DNA of 50,814 bases from Betaproteobacteria bacterium HGW-Betaproteobacteria-12 (GCA_002842345.1 PHCU01000008.1:1-50814), one strand, 5' to 3'. Shown: positions 10,172-19,630, numbered from the stretch's first letter. The notes: generated by a model not told the origin, from the sequence alone. Numbers and translations are program-made.

Positions 10172-11434
10172 ATGCGCGTCGCCATCATCGGCGCCGGTTA
10201 TGCCGGCATGGCAGCCGCGACGGAATTGGCCACACGCGGCATTCCCGTCACGGTGTTCGAAGCTTCGCGCACGCTGGGCGGCCGTGCCAGACGGGTCGAG
10301 GCGCACGGCTACCCGCTCGACAACGGCCAGCACATCCTGGTTGGCGCCTATGTCGAACTGCTGCGGCTGATGCGGCTCGTCGGCGCGGATCCTGATGTCC
10401 TGCTCGCGCGCAAGCCGCTCAGCCTCGTCTTCCCCGGCCGCATGCACCTTGCCGCGCCGCGCCTGCCCGCGCCGCTGCACCTGGCCGTCGCCCTGCTCAC
10501 CGCACGCGGCCTGCCCGCGGGCGGACGCCTCGCAGCAGTGCGCTTCATGCGGCACCTGAAACGGGACGAATTCCTTCTTGATCGGGACATTACCTTCACC
10601 GAACTGATGACACGGCATGGCCAGAATGAATCGGTGATCCGCTACCTGTGGGCGCCGCTATGCCTTTCCGCGCTCAACACGCCGCCAGGGGAAGCTTCTG
10701 CCCAGGTTTTCCTCAACGTCCTGCGCGACAGCCTCGCGGCAGCGCGCGAAGCCAGCGACCTTCTGCTGCCGAAGGCGGATCTCTCCGCCCTGTTTCCCGA
10801 ACCCGCGGAACACTATGTCCGCAGCCGCGGTAGCGAGGTGTTGCGCGGCTGCTCGATCCATGCAATCGACTGGACCCCCTACGGCTTCCACCTCGAGGGC
10901 GATGCCTCCGGGCAGAGCTACACCCACGTCATCGCCGCCGTCGCGCCCTACCATCTTGGGCGCCTGGCGGCAAAGCTGCCGCGCCTGCGGCCGGTGCTGG
11001 AGGAAGTTGACCGTTTTTCCTACGAGCCAATCCTCACGGCCTACCTCGGCTACCCGCAGCCGGTGAGACTGCCCGGTCCCATGATCGGCGTCGGCGGCAC
11101 GGCCCATTTCGTCTTCCAGCAAGCCGACGACATCCTCGCCGCCGTCACCAGCGCAGGCGGTGCGCATCTAGCGCTGTCCCGCGAGACTCTCGTCGCGCGC
11201 ATCCATGCAGAGATCTGTGAAATAGCCGGGCCAACCCCTCCGCCCGCCTGGTCGCAGGTCATTGTCGAGAAGCGCGCCACCTTTGCCAGCCGGCCCGGCG
11301 TGAAGCGGCCGGCCTGCGAAACGCCGCTGGCCAACTTCTATCTCTGCGGGGATTACGTCGCCTCGGACTATCCGGCCACGCTGGAAGCCGCCGTGCGCAG
11401 CGGCATTGCCTGCGCCAGGATGATCGTGCCGTAG
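10172..11434 (+). CDS. hpnE: Hydroxysqualene dehydroxylase HpnE (FAD-dependent)
   Basis: A flavoprotein amine-oxidase-fold enzyme that reduces hydroxysqualene to squalene. The 420 residues start with a dinucleotide-binding GAGYAGMAAATELA motif and the FAD-contacting GGRARR segment. A C-terminal FAD motif is seen in NFYLCGDYVASDYPATLEAAVRSG. It is the last gene of hpnCDE. Its stop TAG at 11432-11434 is the outer edge of an inverted palindromic repeat, so the repeat supplies the stop codon. Downstream cyclisation enzymes (Shc) are not in this window. Confidence 0.93.
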   Translation: MRVAIIGAGYAGMAAATELATRGIPVTVFEASRTLGGRARRVEAHGYPLDNGQHILVGAYVELLRLMRLVGADPDVLLARKPLSLVFPGRMHLAAPRLPAPLHLAVALLTARGLPAGGRLAAVRFMRHLKRDEFLLDRDITFTELMTRHGQNESVIRYLWAPLCLSALNTPPGEASAQVFLNVLRDSLAAAREASDLLLPKADLSALFPEPAEHYVRSRGSEVLRGCSIHAIDWTPYGFHLEGDASGQSYTHVIAAVAPYHLGRLAAKLPRLRPVLEEVDRFSYEPILTAYLGYPQPVRLPGPMIGVGGTAHFVFQQADDILAAVTSAGGAHLALSRETLVARIHAEICEIAGPTPPPAWSQVIVEKRATFASRPGVKRPACETPLANFYLCGDYVASDYPATLEAAVRSGIACARMIVP

Positions 11435-11498
11435 GTCGGGCTTCAGCCCGACAGCCAACTCCGATCGCGCGCAGTCGTCGGGCTGAAGCCCGACCTAC
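11431..11498. repeat. REPIN-like element A1 (inverted pair of palindromic units)
   Basis: Two identical 22-bp units in inverted orientation (11431-11452 and 11477-11498) with a 24-bp spacer. Each unit contains a self-complementary hairpin, GTCGGGCTTCAGCCCGAC, preceded by GTAG. Further copies are at 33735-33802 and 34520-34573. Here the GTAG edges give the stop codons of both convergent genes, hpnE and the ABC ATPase gene. Confidence 0.85.
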
Positions 11499-12178
11499 AC
11501 AAGGCGTCCGCCATCCAGCTTGAGCACGCGCCCGCATCGTCGGGCGATCGCCTCGTCGTGCGTCACCAGCACCAGGGTCGTGCCCTGCTCGGCATTCATG
11601 ACGAACATCAGGTCGATGATGTCGGCACCGGTGGTCGCATCGAGGTTGCCGGTCGGCTCGTCCGCCAGCAGCAGGCCAGGCCGTGCCGCGAATGCGCGGG
11701 CAATGGCGACGCGCTGCTGCTCGCCGCCGGAAAGATGCTTGGGGTAATGCCCGAGCCGCTGCGACAGGCCCACCCGCGCCAGCATCTGCTGCGCATCGGC
11801 TCGCGCGCTGCTGCGCCCGGCAAGTTCCAGGGGAAGCATGACGTTTTCCAGCGCCGTCAGCGCCGGCAGCAACTGGAAGGACTGGAAGACGAAGCCGAGC
11901 ATGCCGCCGCGCAGTTCGGCGCGGCCGTCTTCATTCAGCGCGTACAGATCGCGCCCGCCGAGCTGCACGCGGCCGCGCGTCGGAACATCCAGGCCCGCCA
12001 ACAGTCCAAGGAGCGTCGACTTGCCGGAGCCGGAAGCGCCGACGATGGCCACCGCCTCGCCGGCCATGACCCGGAAGGAAATCTCGTGCAGAATCACCAG
12101 ACGGCCGTCGCCGCTGGGCACTTCCTTGCCGAGGGCGTCGACTTCGATCATCACCGGGGCATCAATGTTCAAATTCAT
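11495..12178 (-). CDS. ybbA: ABC transporter ATP-binding protein, YbbA/LolD type
   Basis: The cytoplasmic ATPase of a MacB/LolD-class exporter or lipoprotein-sorting transporter. With the start at 12178 it has 227 residues. Walker A is GASGSGKST (about 47-55), the signature is LSGGEQQRVAIARAF, Walker B is LLLADEPTGNLD, and the H-loop is LVTHDEA. It is divergent from and overlaps the tesA-like gene by 14 nt, the same neighbourhood as ybbA/tesA in E. coli. In E. coli the permease gene ybbP follows ybbA; here the next gene in that direction is the convergent hpnE, so the partner permease is missing or elsewhere. ATG 12151 is an alternative start. Its stop codon lies in a palindromic repeat. Confidence 0.85.
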   Translation of the reverse strand: MNLNIDAPVMIEVDALGKEVPSGDGRLVILHEISFRVMAGEAVAIVGASGSGKSTLLGLLAGLDVPTRGRVQLGGRDLYALNEDGRAELRGGMLGFVFQSFQLLPALTALENVMLPLELAGRSSARADAQQMLARVGLSQRLGHYPKHLSGGEQQRVAIARAFAARPGLLLADEPTGNLDATTGADIIDLMFVMNAEQGTTLVLVTHDEAIARRCGRVLKLDGGRLV

Positions 12179-12770
12179 CTCTGCGGGATTCTTTCTTCTT
12201 TTCTCGTTCGCCGCACAAGCGGCAGGAAACATCCTCATCGTCGGCGACAGCCTGTCGGCCGGCTATGGCCTGGGCGCCAACCAGTCCTGGCCGTCGCTAC
12301 TCGAGAAGCGCCTGCGCGAAGCGCGGCTGGATTATAGCGTCGTCAATGCCAGCATCAGCGGCGACACCACCGCGGGCGGACGCAGCCGCATCGGCGCCGC
12401 GCTGGATCAGGCGCGTCCGGCCGTGGTGATCATCGCGCTGGGCGGCAACGACGGTCTGCGCGGCCTGCCGGTGGCCGTCATGCGCGACAACCTGAATGCC
12501 ATGCTGGCCGCGGCCCGGGCGCGCAAGGCGCGCATCGTCGTGGCCGGCATGAAGCTGCCGCCGAACTACGGCATCGACTACACGCGGGAATTCGAGCAAA
12601 GCTATGCCGTCCTGGCGCGCAGGCACAAGGCCGCGCTTGTGCCCTTCCTGCTCGAAGGCGTGGCGGAGCGGCGCGAACTGTTCCAGGCCGACAACATCCA
12701 CCCCGTTGCCGAAGCGCAACCGATCATCCTCGACAACGTCTGGAAGTCGCTCAGGCCGCTGCTCAAGTGA
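12165..12770 (+). CDS. tesA: TesA-type SGNH esterase / arylesterase
   Basis: A periplasmic GDSL/SGNH hydrolase (thioesterase I / lysophospholipase L1 family) acting on acyl esters. The protein is 201 residues with a signal peptide (FKFISAGFFLLFSFAAQAAG, cut near residue 20). Block I is GDSLSAGYG with the nucleophile Ser29, block III is GGNDGLRG with its Asn, and block V is DNIHP with the catalytic Asp and His. The start ATG at 12165 is inside the 5' end of the divergent ABC gene. Its last bases overlap the convergent selD stop. The natural substrate cannot be told from sequence. Confidence 0.9.
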   Translation: MFKFISAGFFLLFSFAAQAAGNILIVGDSLSAGYGLGANQSWPSLLEKRLREARLDYSVVNASISGDTTAGGRSRIGAALDQARPAVVIIALGGNDGLRGLPVAVMRDNLNAMLAAARARKARIVVAGMKLPPNYGIDYTREFEQSYAVLARRHKAALVPFLLEGVAERRELFQADNIHPVAEAQPIILDNVWKSLRPLLK

Positions 12771-13800
12771 CCGTCAGGCGGGGCGCCCCCGCCTCTAGCG
12801 ACCCGAACGCGCAGGCCTCGGCAAAGCCCGCGCCATGCAACTCGGCCAGGACTTCCTGCACTGCCCCGGGCGCGCAGGCGACCAGCAGGCCGCCGCTGGT
12901 CTGCGGATCGGTGAGCAGTTTCTGCTGCCACTCCTCGCCGCCATCAGGCAAGGCGACATCCGCTCCGTAGCCGCCCCAGTTGCGCGTGGATGCGCCGGTG
13001 GAGATGCCTTCCTTGACGAAGCCGACCGCCTCGGGAATGAGCGGCAGGTCGGCGAAGCGCACCTTGGCGGCCAGTTTCGAGCCGCGGCAGATTTCCAGCA
13101 GGTGGCCGGCCAGGCCGAAGCCGGTGACATCCGTCAGCGCATGCACGCCGTCCATTTCGGACAGTCGCGTGCCGGGCGTGTTGAGCTTCGTCGTGTGGCG
13201 GAGCATCGTGGCGTAGCCCTCTGGCGTGAGCAATCCCTTTTTCAGGGCGGCGGAGAGGATGCCGACGCCGAGCGGCTTGCCGAGGATCAGCACATCGCCG
13301 GCCCGGGCCTCGCTGTTGCGCTTGACGCGCTGCGGATGCACCAGCCCCATCGCCACCAGCCCGTAGATCGGCTCCAGCACGTCGATGGAATGGCCGCCGG
13401 CGATGGGAATGCCCGCCTCGGCGCACACCGACTCGCCACCGGCGAGTATGCCGCGGATCACCTCCAGCGGCAGTTTGTCGAGCGGCATGCCCACCACCGC
13501 CAGCGCCATGATCGGTCTCGCACCCATGGCGTAGATGTCGGAGATGGCGTTGGTCGCCGCGATGCGGCCGAAATCGTAGGGATCGTCGACGATGGGCGTG
13601 AAAAAATCCGTCGTCGCCACCAGCGCCTGCTCGTCGTTGAGTTGATACACCGCCGCATCGTCGCTCGACTCGGTGCCGACGATGAGTTCCTTCGGCAGGG
13701 TGCGCAAGGGCGTGCCAGCGAGCAGTTCGGTCAGCACGGCGGGAGCGATTTTGCAGCCGCAGCCGCCGCCGTGGGAGAATTGGGTCAGTTTGATAGCCAT
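12763..13800 (-). CDS. selD: Selenide, water dikinase
   Basis: Makes selenophosphate from selenide and ATP, the selenium donor for selenocysteine and 2-selenouridine. With ATG 13800 the protein has 345 residues. The N-terminal active-site loop SHGGGCGCK has cysteine, not selenocysteine, with Lys17 next to it. Other conserved blocks are TTDFFTPIVDDPYDFGRIAATNAISDIYAMG (in part), GGHSID and DPQTSGGLL. It faces selU, whose start codon is only 8 nt away on the other strand. No selA or selB is in the window, so here the context points to tRNA selenation. Confidence 0.96.
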   Translation of the reverse strand: MAIKLTQFSHGGGCGCKIAPAVLTELLAGTPLRTLPKELIVGTESSDDAAVYQLNDEQALVATTDFFTPIVDDPYDFGRIAATNAISDIYAMGARPIMALAVVGMPLDKLPLEVIRGILAGGESVCAEAGIPIAGGHSIDVLEPIYGLVAMGLVHPQRVKRNSEARAGDVLILGKPLGVGILSAALKKGLLTPEGYATMLRHTTKLNTPGTRLSEMDGVHALTDVTGFGLAGHLLEICRGSKLAAKVRFADLPLIPEAVGFVKEGISTGASTRNWGGYGADVALPDGGEEWQQKLLTDPQTSGGLLVACAPGAVQEVLAELHGAGFAEACAFGSLEAGAPRLTVT

Positions 13801-13808
13801 GAACAAGA

Positions 13809-14861
13809 ATGAAATCGACAGGCATTGCCAACGTAACACAGGCGGACGAATTTGACGAGATCATCGACGTGCGCTCGCCCGCCGAATTCGCCGAAGACCA
13901 CATGCCCGGCGCGGTCAATTGCCCGGTGCTCTCCAACGAGGAGCGCGCCCGCGTCGGCACGCTCTACAAGCAGGACTCGCCCTTCGCCGCCAAGAAGATC
14001 GGGGCGGCGCTGGTTGCGCGCAACATCGCCGGGCACATCGAGACGCGCTTTCTCGACAAGCCGCGCAGCTGGCGCCCGCTGGTCTATTGCTGGCGCGGCG
14101 GCAAGCGCAGCGGCGCCATGGCGCACGTGCTGCATCAGATCGGCTGGCACGCCAGCACGCTGGAAGGCGGCTACAAGTCCTACCGCCGCCACGTCGTCGC
14201 AGAACTGGCGGATTTGCCGCGTCGCCTCGCCTATCGCGTCGTCACCGGCGCCACCGGCAGCGGCAAGAGCCGCCTGCTCGAAGCCCTCGCCGCACAAGGC
14301 GCGCAGGTGCTCGACCTGGAAGCCCTGGCGGCACACAAGGGCTCGGTACTGGGCGGCCTGCCTGACGAACTCCAGCCCTCGCAAAAAATGTTCGAGAGCC
14401 GCCTCCTCGCCGTGCTGCAGCGGCTGACTTTCGCCGAGCCGGTTTTCGTCGAGGCGGAAAGCCGCAAGATTGGCGCGCTGCAGGTGCCCGACGCACTTCT
14501 GGAGGCGATGCGCGCCAGCCCCTGCCTGCGCATCGAGGCCAGCGACGCGGCCCGCGTCGCCTTCCTCATCGGCGACTACGACTACTTCCTGGCCGACCCG
14601 GCGAGCCTGAAGGAAAAACTCGACTGCCTGCGCGAACTGCAAAGCGGCGAAACCCTGACGCGCTGGAATGCCCTCATCGACGCGCGCGACTGGCCGGCGC
14701 TGGTCGGCGAATTGCTGGCGCTGCACTACGATCCGCTCTATCGCCGTTCGCAGGGCAGGAACTACGTCCACTTCGCCGACGCGCCGCGATTCGAAACCGA
14801 CGACCTGTCGCCAAGCGGGCTCAGGGCACTGGCTGGCAGGGTTCTGGCAAGCGGATCCTGA
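13809..14861 (+). CDS. selU: tRNA 2-selenouridine synthase
   Basis: Also called mnmH/ybbB. It replaces sulfur by selenium at the wobble 2-thiouridine of tRNAs for Lys, Glu and Gln, through a geranylated intermediate, using selenophosphate from SelD. The 350 residues contain an N-terminal rhodanese domain with catalytic Cys94 in LVYCWRGGKRSG, then a P-loop GATGSGKS (147-154) and a C-terminal domain. An in-frame stop at 13800 forces the start at 13809. No clear Shine-Dalgarno sequence is seen. It is paired head to head with selD, which matches its need for selenophosphate. The 3' end overlaps the convergent methyltransferase gene by 41 nt. Confidence 0.94.
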   Translation: MKSTGIANVTQADEFDEIIDVRSPAEFAEDHMPGAVNCPVLSNEERARVGTLYKQDSPFAAKKIGAALVARNIAGHIETRFLDKPRSWRPLVYCWRGGKRSGAMAHVLHQIGWHASTLEGGYKSYRRHVVAELADLPRRLAYRVVTGATGSGKSRLLEALAAQGAQVLDLEALAAHKGSVLGGLPDELQPSQKMFESRLLAVLQRLTFAEPVFVEAESRKIGALQVPDALLEAMRASPCLRIEASDAARVAFLIGDYDYFLADPASLKEKLDCLRELQSGETLTRWNALIDARDWPALVGELLALHYDPLYRRSQGRNYVHFADAPRFETDDLSPSGLRALAGRVLASGS

Positions 14862-15399
14862 GGCTGCCGGGTAAGTTCGCCGCGCAAAGGCGCTGCACAA
14901 CCGCCGGCTTCGGGGCAACAATCTCGCCCTGCTCGAAGGCCACAACGGACAAAAGGCCGCCGAAGGCCTCCATCAGTTCCCCCGGCCGCAGCAGAAAATC
15001 CGGATTCGCGGGCCGGCCGAAGCGCTCGTTGCCAAGCATGAAGGTCTCGTAGATGAGTATGCCGCCCACGGCCAGCGCGTCGATGAGCAGCGGAAACAGC
15101 GGCCGGTGCAGGTAGTTCGTGACGACGATGCCGTCGAAGCGGACGCCGCCATACGGCCAGGTCCCGCCCTCGAGGTCCGCCTGCCGGCGGGCAATGCCCG
15201 GCCTGTCCGCCAGCGCGGCCAGCGCCCCGGCGTCGCGGTCGACCGCCTCCACCCGCCAGCCGCCGGCCTCAAGAAAGCGCGCGTGGCGGCCGTTACCACA
15301 GGCTAGGTCGAGCACCGCACCGCCGGACGCAATCAATGGCGCGAAGCGTCGCACCCATAGGGACACTTCGTGCGGATGCGGATGAGGAGCGGGATTCAT
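14821..15399 (-). CDS. Class I SAM-dependent methyltransferase, substrate unknown
   Basis: A 192-residue cytoplasmic protein with a Rossmann-type SAM-binding motif I, VLDLACGNGRHARFLE, near residues 28-43 and an acidic motif II (VEAVDRD). It resembles TehB/UbiE-like small methyltransferases, but nothing identifies the substrate. The ATG at 15399 has a GGAG about 10 nt upstream; an open frame extends further upstream but with less plausible sequence. It converges on selU with a 41-nt 3' overlap, and its 5' end is near the start of the large sensor kinase on the other strand. Confidence 0.8.
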   Translation of the reverse strand: MNPAPHPHPHEVSLWVRRFAPLIASGGAVLDLACGNGRHARFLEAGGWRVEAVDRDAGALAALADRPGIARRQADLEGGTWPYGGVRFDGIVVTNYLHRPLFPLLIDALAVGGILIYETFMLGNERFGRPANPDFLLRPGELMEAFGGLLSVVAFEQGEIVAPKPAVVQRLCAANLPGSLRIRLPEPCQPVP

Positions 15400-15512
15400 G
15401 CCGTAACATCTCCGGGCGGTCATGGATACGCTAGCATAGCGGACATTACTGCAAGCCTGTCGGCAACCCGGCCCCATTGAAGCCGGCAAGAATAGGCCAC
15501 CAAAGCATAAAG

Positions 15513-18500
15513 ATGAAAAGACCCTCGGACCAACCAGCGCTTCCCGCCAAGCGGTTCGTGGCGCCGCGCCTTGGCGCCGCCATCGTGCTGGCGGTCGGCC
15601 TGCTGCTGAGCCTTGTGCTCTGGCAGCACGCCGGCAAGCAGGTGGCGCAGGACGCGCAGACGCAACTGGACCACCGAGTGAACCTGGTGTTGGCCGGCAT
15701 CGGGCGCAACATCGAAGAATTCAACTCCCTGCTGCTCGGCATGCAGGGCCTGTTTCTTGCCTCGGAACAGGTCAGCCGACACGAATTCAAGCGCTATACG
15801 GAAAATCTGCGACTGCACGGGCGCACGGATGGCGTCCGCGCCCTGCACTTCACCCGGCTCGTGTCCGACCGCGACAAGGCCGCCTTCATCGCCGCCGTGC
15901 GCGGCGATCGCAGCCTGACGCCGCAGGGGTATCCGGATTTCACCGTCCGCCCGGAAGGCAGGCGTAGCGAGTACTTCGTCATCGAGTACATCGAGCCGCT
16001 TGAAACGAACCGCGCCGCATTCGGTCTCGACAGCGGCACGCAACCAGTCAACAGCGAATCCTTCCTCGATGCGCGCGACAGCGGCGAGATCCGCCTCACG
16101 CCGCCGTTCAATATCGTGCAAAACAGGCCGAACGAAGCGGGGCTGGTGCTGCGCGCGCCGGTGTATCGCTACGGCTCGCCGCAGTCGACCATCGAAGAAC
16201 GCCGAACCGCTCTTGTCGGCTTTGTCGGCATCACGCTGAATGCCACCGACCTCTTTCATCACATCATTTCGGATCCGTCCTTCGCGGGTTTGCGCGTCGT
16301 GATCCGGGATGCCGGACCGGCCGTACGAACCCTCGCCGTGTCCTCGGGCGGACAAACCATTCTGGACAGCGGCAACATCGAAGGCGCGACCACGCTGTCG
16401 GTCATGCGCGAGCTTCACGTGGCGGGCCGCCGCTGGCAACTGGACTTTTTCGCCGGCGGCGATTGGCTGGCCGACCAGCCGGGGCGCCCCCGTCCCCTGC
16501 TCTTTTTCGCCATTGGCGCGCTTATCAGCCTGCTGCTGGCAGGGCTGTACTTCACACTGGCCCGCTCACGCGCGAACGCCTACGAGCTGGCGCGCAGCAT
16601 GACAGTCAACCTGCGCCGCAGCGAGGAGCGTTTCCGCACCGCCACGGACGTTTCCTCGGAATGGTATTGGGAACAGGACAGCGAACATCGCATAGTCGAT
16701 TTCATTGGCAAATCGCACAAAGACGCCGGACTTGATTTTGAGCACACCCGGGGCCTGACCCGCTGGGAACTGGCGCCCGAAGCGCTCACGCCCGAGGAAT
16801 GGGCTGCCCATCGCGCCGTCCTGGCGGCGCGCCAGCCCTTCCGCCTCCGCTACCGCCTACCCAACCCGGATGGCGGCATGCGCTGGATCGAAAGCAAGGG
16901 CCGGCCGCGCTTCGACGAAAATGGCGGCTTCCTCGGCTACCACGGCACCGGACGCGACATCACCGAGCAGATCGAGTCCGAAGCACGCCTCAAGCAGCAG
17001 GCCACGCTGCTGCGAACCATTCTGGAGCACATGAACCAGGGCATCAGCGTGGTGGACGCCGACTTGAACATGCTCGCCGCCAACCGCCGTTTCTTCGATC
17101 TGCTCGGCTTTCCGGATTCCCTCGACCGCGAGGGCACGAACTTCGAGGCGTTCGTCAGGCACAATGCCAAGCGCGGCGAATACGGGCCGGGGGACATCGA
17201 GAAACTAGTGCGCGAACGGATCGAATTGGCCAAAAAATTCCTGCCGCATGGCCTCAAGCGCACCCGGCCGGACGGCACGGTGCTGGACATCGTCGGCAAG
17301 CCGCTGCCGGGCGGCGGCATGGTGACGACCTACACCGACATCACCGAGCAGGAGCGGATTGCCGCTGAAATCCGCCGCGAGCGGGATTTCAGCCGGCGCC
17401 TGATCGAATCCGTACCCGGCATTTTTTACCTGATCGACGAGGATGGGCGATTCGTCCAGTGGAACCGCAACTTCGAGGTTGTTACCGGCTATACGGCCGA
17501 GGAGATGCGCGCCGCCCATCCGCTCGATTTCTTCGAGGGCGAGGATCGCCAACTGATCGAGGAGCGCATCGGCGCCGTCTTTGCCACGGGCTCGGCCAGC
17601 GCCGAAGCCTGCTTCAAGGCCAAGGGCGGCATCAAACGGCCCTATTTCTTCACCGGCGAACGCATCACCCTGGAAGACGGCCGTCCTGTCCTGATCGGGC
17701 TGGGTTTCGACATCACCGAGCGCCGCCAGGCGGAAGCCGCACTGGCCAGGCAGACCGCCATCCTGCAGGCCACCTTGGAGGCCATGGACCAGGGCATAAG
17801 CGTCGTCGACAGCGACCTGCACATGACGGCGCTGAACAGGAAGTTCTGCGAACTGCTCGATTTTCCGGAAGAGATGGCCGACGGCGGCGCCGCCTTCGCC
17901 GATTTCGCCCGCTTCAATGCGGAGCGCGGCGAATACGGGCCCTGCGACGTCGAAGAGAAGGTACGGGAAATGCTCGAGCGAGCGCGCCATCCGCAGCCGC
18001 ACCATTTCAGGCGCGCGCGCCCCAACGGCCGCATCGTCGAGGTGCGCGGCAACCCCATGCCGGGCGGCGGCTTCGTCACCACTTACACCGACGTCACCGA
18101 GCAGGAACAGCTCACGCAGCTGCTGCGCACCACGCTCGACAACATGGCGCAGGGGCTATCCGTCTTCGACAAGAACCTGAACCTGGTCGTGATGAACCGC
18201 AAGTTCATCGAAATCATGGAGTTCCCGGAATCCTTCCTCACGCCCGGCACGCCCTTCGAAGCCTTCATGCGCTTCAATGCAGAGCGCGGCGAATACGGCC
18301 CGGGCGACATCGAGGAACTGGTACGCACCCGCGTCGAGCGAACGCGGCGCTTCGAAGCCCATTGCCTGGTGCGCCAGCGACCGAACGGGAATTTCATCGA
18401 GATCTGCGGCGAACCCCTGCCGGACGGCGGCTTCGTCTCCACCTACGCCGACGTCACCGAGCGGGTGACCGCCGAACAGGCCTTGCGCGAAAGCGAGGCC

Positions 18501-19598
18501 CGCTTCAGGCGCATCATCGAGCAGAGCCCGATCTCCATGGCCATCGTCAACATGGACGGGACGATCGAGTTCATCAACCGTAAGGCGATCGACACTTTCG
18601 GCTACCGGCCCGCGGACATCCCCGACCTGGCCGCCTGGTGGGTCAAGGCCTACCCGGACGAAATCTATCGCACCATGGTCGTCGCGCAATGGACGGGGCT
18701 CGTCACAGTGGCCATCGCCGAGAACCGGGAAATCGAGGCCCGCGAATACCAGGTCACCTGCAAGGACGGCTCGATCAAGACCATGTCCATCTTCGGCGTG
18801 CCCGTTGCCGACAAGGTGTTCATCATGTTCGACGACATCACGGATCGCAAGCGCGCCGAAAACGCCATCCGCCAGCTCAACGAAACCCTGGAACAGCGCG
18901 TGCGTGAGCGCACCGCCGAACTGGCGGCCTCCAACCAGGAACTCGAATCGTTCAGCTACTCGGTATCGCACGACCTGCGCGCCCCGTTGCGCGCGCTCAA
19001 CGGCTTCAGCCATCTGCTCGAGGAGGAGTACGCCACGCGCCTCGATGCAAACGGCCTCGACTACCTCGCGCGCATCCGCGCCGCCAGCAAGCGCATGGGC
19101 GAACTGATCGACAACCTGCTCGACCTGGCGCGCGTCAGCCGGCAGGAACTGAAGCGGGTCGCAGTCAATCTCAGCATCGTGGCCAGCGACATTCGCGAGA
19201 CGCTCGAAGAACATGCCCCTGCGCGCAAGGTGCGCTGGAACATCATGCCGGACCTCATGGTGCGCGCCGACCCCGTGCTGGCGAAGGCCCTGATCGAGAA
19301 TCTCCTGCGCAATGCCTGGAAATTCACCGCCGAACGCGAGGAGGCCGTCATCGAGATGAGCGCCTCGCGGCAGGGCGGCGAAACGGTCTATTGCGTCCGG
19401 GACAACGGCGCAGGCTTCGACATGGCCTATGCCGGCAAGTTGTTCCAGCCTTTCCAGCGCCTGCACGATGCCAAGCGCTTCGAAGGCACCGGCATCGGCC
19501 TGGCCATCGTCCATCGCGTGCTGCGCCGCCATGGCGGCCGCATCTGGGCGGAAGGCATCCCAGGCCAAGGCGCCGCCTTTTACTTCACCCTGCCCTGA
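15513..19598 (+). CDS. Large CHASE/multi-PAS sensor histidine kinase
   Basis: A membrane sensor of 1361 residues. Order: TM1 (about 18-38), an extracytoplasmic CHASE-type sensor domain (about 70-290, with YTENLRLHGRTDGVRALHF), TM2 (about 330-352), a PAS domain, then a run of PAS modules, three of which (near 505, 760 and 875) are clear repeats of each other with the motif QG(I/L)SV. A last PAS is followed by a coiled linker, a HisKA domain with the phospho-acceptor His1153 in SYSVSHDLRAPL, and a HATPase with N and G boxes (NLLRNAWKF, DNGAGFD, GTGIGLAI). There is no receiver domain and no response regulator next to it, so its partner is unknown. ATG 15513 was chosen over TTG 15477. Confidence 0.88.
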   Translation: MKRPSDQPALPAKRFVAPRLGAAIVLAVGLLLSLVLWQHAGKQVAQDAQTQLDHRVNLVLAGIGRNIEEFNSLLLGMQGLFLASEQVSRHEFKRYTENLRLHGRTDGVRALHFTRLVSDRDKAAFIAAVRGDRSLTPQGYPDFTVRPEGRRSEYFVIEYIEPLETNRAAFGLDSGTQPVNSESFLDARDSGEIRLTPPFNIVQNRPNEAGLVLRAPVYRYGSPQSTIEERRTALVGFVGITLNATDLFHHIISDPSFAGLRVVIRDAGPAVRTLAVSSGGQTILDSGNIEGATTLSVMRELHVAGRRWQLDFFAGGDWLADQPGRPRPLLFFAIGALISLLLAGLYFTLARSRANAYELARSMTVNLRRSEERFRTATDVSSEWYWEQDSEHRIVDFIGKSHKDAGLDFEHTRGLTRWELAPEALTPEEWAAHRAVLAARQPFRLRYRLPNPDGGMRWIESKGRPRFDENGGFLGYHGTGRDITEQIESEARLKQQATLLRTILEHMNQGISVVDADLNMLAANRRFFDLLGFPDSLDREGTNFEAFVRHNAKRGEYGPGDIEKLVRERIELAKKFLPHGLKRTRPDGTVLDIVGKPLPGGGMVTTYTDITEQERIAAEIRRERDFSRRLIESVPGIFYLIDEDGRFVQWNRNFEVVTGYTAEEMRAAHPLDFFEGEDRQLIEERIGAVFATGSASAEACFKAKGGIKRPYFFTGERITLEDGRPVLIGLGFDITERRQAEAALARQTAILQATLEAMDQGISVVDSDLHMTALNRKFCELLDFPEEMADGGAAFADFARFNAERGEYGPCDVEEKVREMLERARHPQPHHFRRARPNGRIVEVRGNPMPGGGFVTTYTDVTEQEQLTQLLRTTLDNMAQGLSVFDKNLNLVVMNRKFIEIMEFPESFLTPGTPFEAFMRFNAERGEYGPGDIEELVRTRVERTRRFEAHCLVRQRPNGNFIEICGEPLPDGGFVSTYADVTERVTAEQALRESEARFRRIIEQSPISMAIVNMDGTIEFINRKAIDTFGYRPADIPDLAAWWVKAYPDEIYRTMVVAQWTGLVTVAIAENREIEAREYQVTCKDGSIKTMSIFGVPVADKVFIMFDDITDRKRAENAIRQLNETLEQRVRERTAELAASNQELESFSYSVSHDLRAPLRALNGFSHLLEEEYATRLDANGLDYLARIRAASKRMGELIDNLLDLARVSRQELKRVAVNLSIVASDIRETLEEHAPARKVRWNIMPDLMVRADPVLAKALIENLLRNAWKFTAEREEAVIEMSASRQGGETVYCVRDNGAGFDMAYAGKLFQPFQRLHDAKRFEGTGIGLAIVHRVLRRHGGRIWAEGIPGQGAAFYFTLP

Positions 19599-19630
19599 AA
19601 AAGAGTTCAGTCCCCCGCCTCCTCAGCCGT

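Noticed and set aside
13740..13800. Possible selenocysteine in SelD
   Set aside because: The active-site loop has TGC/TGT-type cysteine codons (GGCGCK), with no in-frame TGA.
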